From positions 100,828,562 through 100,892,561 of the forward strand of contig OW799236.1 in the NCBI GenBank assembly GCA_941918925.1: 64,000 nt of DNA, in the 5' to 3' direction. Positions 58,706 through 64,000 of the stretch are shown piece by piece (positions within the stretch are counted from its first letter, which is position 1; each line of letters opens with the position of its first letter). The stretch comes from Phyto melanocephala. Its lineage: Eukaryota > Arthropoda > Insecta > Diptera > Rhinophoridae. A program made the position numbers and the translations under genes. The notes beneath the pieces are model-generated. The model did not search any database. It was not told where the DNA came from and was given only the letters and a program-made list of their open reading frames with translations.

Positions 58706-59040
58706 TATACGCTTCACAGTGTGTTCATTTTTCCGACCAATAAAGTATTAATTTTCCAAAAGCTTATGAATAGGGAAGTCAATTAAGCATTATCCATCTG
58801 TCAGTCTATCTGTCTGTCCGTGTGTATGTTGTAATCAACTTTTTAAAGCCCCCAGACATATCCAAGACCCGTATGAGATACTAAGATATTAGAAATATTC
58901 GGGTGCAGATCGATATTGAAAATCAGAAAAATCTCTCTGAGAAAACCACTCAGATATGACAAATCAATACAAACTGGATGAACGTAGGTTCAAATCCCAG
59001 TTAAGAAATTTTTTTTTAATTTTTTTTTAATATATTTATA
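58706..59040 (+). mobile_element. Family A partial copy
   Basis: It starts TATACGCTTCACAGTGTG, then CCAATAAAGTATTAATTTTCC, AAAAGCTTATGAATAGGG, a GTCTGTCCGTGTGTATG run and GACCCGTATGAGATACTAAG, and ends in the T-rich tract after AGGTTCAAATCCCAG. That last motif is a clean match to the Pol III B box GWTCRANNC. The hairpin end is missing; a family B copy follows 27 bases later. Confidence 0.75.
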
Positions 59041-59067
59041 TGTACATACATCAAATCAATTTATTAT

Positions 59068-61155
59068 TATACCCGCCATCAAAAAAAATGGTAGGGGGAA
59101 TATACATTTTGTCATTCCATTTGTAACACATTGAAATATCTATTTTAGACCCCATAAAGTATATACATTCTGAATCAAAGTTTGATTTGATGACCATCTA
59201 GCTATGTCCGTCCGTCTTTCCGTCTGTCCGTATGTTGAAAGCACGATAGAGGTCGCACCGAAAAAGCTAGGGGGCTCAAAATTTGCCAGAATCTTTCTTA
59301 TACACAAGGTTTGTTTAATATTGAAAATGGGCTAAATCGGAATATAAAGAATAGAGTTATAGCTCGTAAGAGTAGGTCAAAAAAACCGTGTCCTTCGAAC
59401 ATCAAATAAAATGGAATTGTGTCCAAACGCATTAACGCAGACTCACGAAACTCCGAATATAAACTTCCCCGAAAATTATCCTAATCTATGCATTAGGAGA
59501 GGAGTTATCGATCAAAATCTACGAAAATTTATACCGCACAGTGTATTTTTCGGTATATTTAAAAACAAAAACGTCATAAAAGCAACAAAATTGGATGTAC
59601 GACTCTGAAATTTTGCACACTTTGCTCTTTGGTGAGAGGCTTTTTTGTAACGAAAAATCAATATGCCACGCCTACTTGTACGCCCACCTTCCATATAACG
59701 ATTTACCTAAAATTCATATAATTTCTCTACTAATAAAGATTTTGGAATAACAAAGGGCTATATTGAAACATCTAAGTTGTATTTATTCGCAAAATTAACT
59801 TTGACACGCCTACTATAACGCCCACTTCTCACGTTATCTACCGTTAATGATATTTAAAAGCTCATAAAACCGGCAAAATTACAGGTATGATGATCAAATT
59901 TGCTAGGTATGTCCCCCTAGGTAATTTCATTACTGTGCCAGAAAATTAGGGTTCCACGCCCACTTTTACGCCCACCTCCCATATAACGATTTTGGAATAA
60001 CATATAGGGCTATATTGAAACATCTAAGTTGTATTTATTCGCAAAATTAACTTTGACACGCCTACTATAACACCCACTTTTCACGTTATCTACCGTTAAT
60101 GAAATTTAATAACTCATAAAACCGCCAAAATTAGAGGTATGATGATCAAATTTGCTACGTATATCCTTCTAATCAATGTAATTGTTGTGCCAAAAATTTT
60201 AGGTGACACTCCCACTTTAACGCCTACCTCCCATATAACGGTTTATCTTAAATTAATGTAATTTCTCTATAGACAAATTGAAATATATAAGTTGTGTTTG
60301 TTAGCAGAAACTTTATTAACACGCCTACTTTAACGCCCACTTTCACTAAAAGACTACATTTACAAAAGAATTTATTAGCATATCGAAGTTATAAAGGGTG
60401 GTTAAATTTTAAGGACCGATGTTGAATTTAAATAAAACACAAATTATTTAGGATATTATTATTATTTCTTTTTGTAATTATAATATTTGTATGGTTCAAT
60501 TATGTATTAAACAAAATATCGGCCAAATGGCCCCCCCCCCATTCTTGGCGCCCCTCCTCTATCTGATGATCTAAATTTTCAATGACAATGTTGATGCTCA
60601 ATTGTTAGGCATGATGATGAGGCGACGTTGACTGCTCTTTTGCCATACTATCGCAAAAACCAGCAGTGGTTCCCATTCAACGAACTCAAAAGGCATTCAC
60701 AGATTTTCTAACATTTTAAACAGACCTGTTTTGCAGAAATTTAAATATTTTTTACAATTCTCCCGATTGTGGACGAATTTGAACGATTATGTTGATCAAA
60801 AGAATTACGAAGTGCACAAAATGCATTTTAATTTGAACGCCCATTTTTTAAAAAACCTGAATAACTTTAAAGCGTTGCTCACTTGCGTATCTTTCCACGG
60901 ATCAAATTGAGTAAGTTTGAGATTGAGAAATGTCAAATGAAATGCAGAAAACAAATTTAAAGACTAGGTGTAGTTCACCTTCAACATGGGCCCTTAAAAT
61001 TGAACCACCCTCTACAAAGAAAGTGATACATATTTTATTATAAAGAGATTATTCCATAGCGATTAACAAAATAATAAATATTGTGCTTTAAATGTACACA
61101 AAACTGGTGGTGGGTATAAAAGATTCGGCACAGCCGAATATAGTGCTCTTGCATG
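59068..61155 (+). mobile_element. Family B composite repeat, copy 2
   Basis: It has the same layout as 24034-25911: TATACCCGCCATCA foldback start, GTCATTCCATTTGTAACAC, GACCCCATAAAGTATATA, TCCGTC run, GCACGATAGAGGTCGCACC, modules with ACGCCCACCT...CATATAACG, then GGTGGTGGGTATAAAAG and the hairpin ATTCGGC-ACA-GCCGAAT near the end. An additional copy of the middle module (about 59943-60060) makes it longer than copy 1. The mariner derivative is at 60394-61012. Confidence 0.8.
60394..61012 (-). mobile_element. Mariner derivative nested in family B copy 2
   Basis: It has the same deletion structure, same orientation and same insertion point (after GAAGTTA) as 25153-25768, with TA on both sides (60392-60393 and 61013-61014). 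The N-terminal HTH remnant and the C-terminal HLADILFNT-like end remain; the catalytic core is missing. A GC-rich poly-C tract occurs at the deletion joint (about 60531-60540). Confidence 0.85.
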
Positions 61156-61713
61156 TTTTTTTCAATATGAACTTGAAAAGTTGTAGTAAAATTTTCAAAA
61201 AATATTCTGTGTAAAATTTTATTATTTAGAATTATATTTTATTAAGTAGAGATGTGCTAGCCTTTATGCGTACTGGCTGGCTCCGACGACGATATTGATC
61301 TAAACGAAAATTTTGAACCGTTTTCATTTAAATATACTTATATTTTAACATTGTTAATGCGAGGTATTTAAATTCTCCTTCTTGTTATGTCTGCGCATAT
61401 TTTTATTTCTTATTAACCTTCTGTACCACTAAAATCAGTAAAATATTCTTATTTCACTACTTGTGTATTTTATGTTAGAATTTAAGTATTATCGCGCAAT
61501 ATGGCATCTTATATATCAGGACATCCTCGTGCCTCGCTTATTTAGACAAGAGAATTTGAAAGAAAGACAGACAAATATTTTAATTATTTATGCCGTTTAA
61601 TTTAGATCATTGAATATATATACTGCCATCAAAATTTAGCAAAAAAATTTCTTTAGACATTTATGTACATTAGTTTAACAATGTAAGTTATTATATGGGT
61701 ATCTAAACCCCAA
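61156..61713. other. No gene recognised
   Basis: AT-rich sequence between the family B end and the Helitron start. Confidence 0.5.
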
Positions 61714-64000
61714 TCTATATATCTAAAAGAGTAACGTGACTGACTGACTGACTGACTGATTCATCATCGCACAGCCCAAACGCTAAGAGCTAGAGACATG
61801 AAATTTGGACAATCGGTTCCTCTTTCAATGTATAGCTCCACTAAGAAGGGATTTTTGGAAATTCGTACTTTAAGGGGGTAAAAAAGGGTAAAAACGGGTA
61901 AAATCGGTAATCTTATATCTGCTAAACTAAAAATGATACAAATTAAATTGAAAAAGTATTGTAATTTGCACACAAAATAAGCTGACAGGTGTCTGGCCTT
62001 TTTTGGAATTTGCAACCCCTAAGGGGAAAAAACTTGTAAAAACTATAATTTGGTACTTTTTTGGTACCCTATGTAACTTCCAAACGCATACAGCTAGAAA
62101 AAAAATTTTAACTGTATTAAGTAATCCGCGAAAAAATATTAATAGGAATTCGGCACTTTTTTCAAATTCATATGTATAAGGGATAAAAATTGTCCCTTTT
62201 TTTTGGTACTTTTTTTAAAATAAACTTTTCTTATATTATTCAATGGGACAAAATTTGACAATTATTATTTCCTAATAGAATATGGACAACTATTTAGGTG
62301 AAATTTTTGGAAACTTTTCGGGGGACAAAAGAGGTACCAAAAAGGCGAAAAGTCCGGAAAATGTATGTAATTCCTAATTAGACGGTCTATTTTCACAAAA
62401 TGTTTAATTGGGATTTCACTAGACATAAAAAATTATGTAATTTAGTAAAAATTGAAACACATTCATAACAGGGTAGAAAAGGGAAAAATAGGGAAGAGTT
62501 TGGTACTTTTTCGAACATAATTACTTTTATTGAAAAAAGAGTAGATTTACTGACTTTAAATCATGTCTATTAAAATATTTTGTTACATAGATATTTGAAC
62601 ATTTTAAACTTGGAATTTGGAACTTGGACCAAAAATGTACTTTTTCGCTTTTCTATGGTACTTTTTGTATTTTCTACGTTTATAAAGGTAGAATTGTAAA
62701 ATAAAGGACTATTGATTCCAGGTAAGACTAAAAATGTTATGGGTGACCAAGAAGGTACTTTTTTGAATTTTTATGGTACTTTTTATATATTCTACGTTTG
62801 CGAAGCTAGAATTTTAAAATTAGTGGCTATTGATACAAGGTGAGACCGAAAATGTTATGGTCGACCAAAAAGGTACTTTTTTGAATTTTTGTGGTACTTT
62901 TGGGGTTTTTCTACGTTTATGAAAGTAGGATTGTACAATCAAGGACTATTGATTCCAGGTGAGAATAAAAATGTTATGGGCGACCAAAAAGGTACTTTTT
63001 TGAATTTTTGTGGTACTTTTGATATTTTCTACGTTTATGAAGGTAGGACTGTACAATCAAGGACTATTGATTCCAGGTGAGACTAAAAATGTTACGGGCG
63101 AACAAAAAGGTCCTTTTTTGAATTTTTATGGTACTTTTTGTATTTTAAACGTTTATAAAGATATGATTATACAATCAAGGACTATTGATTCTAGGTGAGA
63201 CAAAAAATGTTATGGGCGACGAAAAAGGTACTTTTTTGAATATCTATGGAACTTCTTGTATTTTCAACGTTTGCGAAGCTAGAATTTTAAAATTAGTTGC
63301 TATTGATACAAGGTTAGACCGAAAATGTTTTGGTCGAGCAAAAAGGTACTTTTTTGAATTTTTATGGTACTTTTTGTATTTTCTACATTTATTAAGGTAG
63401 GATTGTACAATCAAGGACTATTGATTTCAGGTGAGACAAAAATTGTTATGGGCGACCAAAAAGGTACTTTTTGTATTTTCAACGTTTGCGAAGCTAGAAT
63501 TTTGAAATCAGTGACAATTGATACAAGGTGAGACCGAAAATGTTATGGTCGACCAAAAAGGTACTTTTTTGAATTTTTGTGGTACTTTTGGTATTTTCTA
63601 CGTTTATGAAGGTAGGATTGTACAATCAAGGACTATTGATTCCAGGTGAGACTAAAAATGTTATGGGCGGCCAAAAAGGTACTTTTTTGAATTTGTATGG
63701 TACTTTTTGTATTTTCAACGTTAATAAATATAGGATTATACAATCAAGGACTATTGATTCTAGGTGAGACAAAAAATGTTATGGGCGACGAAAAATGTAC
63801 TTTTTTTAATTTTTATGGTACTTTTTGTATTTTCAACGTTAATAAATATAGGATTATACAATCAAGGACTATTGATTCTAGGTGAGACAAAAAATGTTAT
63901 GGGCGACGAAAAATTTACTTTTTTGAATTTGTATGGTACTTTTTGTATTTTCAACGTTTGCGAAGCTAGAATTTTTAAATTAGTGACAATTGATACAAGG
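61714..64000 (+). mobile_element. Helitron-like element, 5' part with tandem array
   Basis: After an A at 61713 the element starts TCTATATATCTAAAAGAG, matching 16 of 18 bases of the 5' end of the Helitron at 40793-41661. A GACT run (61737-61760) and TTCATCATCGCACAGCCCAAACG, AGCTAGAGACATGAAATTTGG follow. From about 62636 the element is a 118-bp tandem array that runs off the window. The 3' end (expected hairpin and CTRR) is not in the window, so the call rests on the 5' end only. No Rep/helicase is seen. Confidence 0.55.
62636..64000 (+). repeat. 118-bp tandem repeat array with two unit types
   Basis: Units begin GGTACTTTTTTGAATTT at 62754, 62872, 62991, 63109, 63227, 63345, 63463, 63560, 63678, 63796 and about 63914, with an earlier one at 62636. 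The spacing is 118 bp except for one 97-bp unit at 63463 that lost 21 bp between two GGTACTTTTT copies. Type A units have GTACAATCAAGGACTATTG; type B units have CGAAGCTAGAATTTTAAAAT and GATACAAGG. The order is A B A A A B A B A A A B. Overlapping open frames are products of the repetition, not genes. Confidence 0.95.

Noticed and set aside
62889..63885. Chain of overlapping ~62-codon frames with near-identical repeats
   Set aside because: They arise from the 118-bp tandem array; 118 is not a multiple of three, so the frame shifts each unit and no long repeat protein results.

Overview
The window is AT-rich eukaryotic DNA of a fly. The repeat content, namely rosa-type mariners, hAT, piggyBac, Harbinger and Helitron relics, short interspersed repeats and many T/A runs, fits a schizophoran and probably a calyptrate dipteran; this attribution is inference. 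I find no intact host protein-coding gene, no rRNA and no convincing functional tRNA. Every open frame in the window is short. The frames with recognisable content are broken transposase or reverse-transcriptase pieces. The stretch is best read as intergenic or intronic DNA that has accumulated transposons.

Layout. 0.5-10.5 kb holds the 3' end of a LINE, degenerate 120-bp repeats, a terminal-inverted-repeat MITE, a well-preserved family A repeat (5.5-6.1 kb), a MITE with a 10-bp duplication, a foldback repeat and a deleted mariner. 10.5-24 kb is mostly featureless, apart from a deleted mariner (15.5-16.4 kb), a LINE RNase H relic (18.2 kb) and a deleted hAT with perfect ends (21.6-22.7 kb). 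24-25.9 kb is a family B repeat carrying a nested mariner derivative. 26.6-30 kb has a piggyBac relic and a Tc1 relic. 30.2-32.4 kb is a head-to-tail run of four family A copies. 34.5 kb is a second copy of the 4.3-kb MITE. 36.3-38.0 kb is a deleted piggyBac with perfect TTAA ends. 40.7-44.9 kb holds a DD41D (rosa-type) mariner interrupted by a Helitron, followed by an almost complete but decayed Harbinger. 45.8-49.6 kb has a hAT-like MITE and another family A copy. 52.3-55.2 kb has a MITE with repeated CGTACGTGACAT motifs, a 53-bp perfect-pairing hairpin, a family B copy without the nested mariner, and a mariner derivative. 57.0-61.2 kb has a second hAT, an A copy and a second B copy with the nested mariner. 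From 61.7 kb to the window end there is a Helitron 5' end that contains a 118-bp tandem array.

The most informative observations are structural. Families A and B share one architecture: inverted TATACCC ends and a short 3' hairpin, as in Helentron-associated repeats. Two B copies carry the same mariner at the same site, while a third copy preserves the empty site, so the composite spread as a unit. Two Helitrons with near-identical 5' ends each carry an internal tandem array of about 120 bp. Several deleted DNA transposons keep repeated subterminal motifs that look like transposase binding sites.
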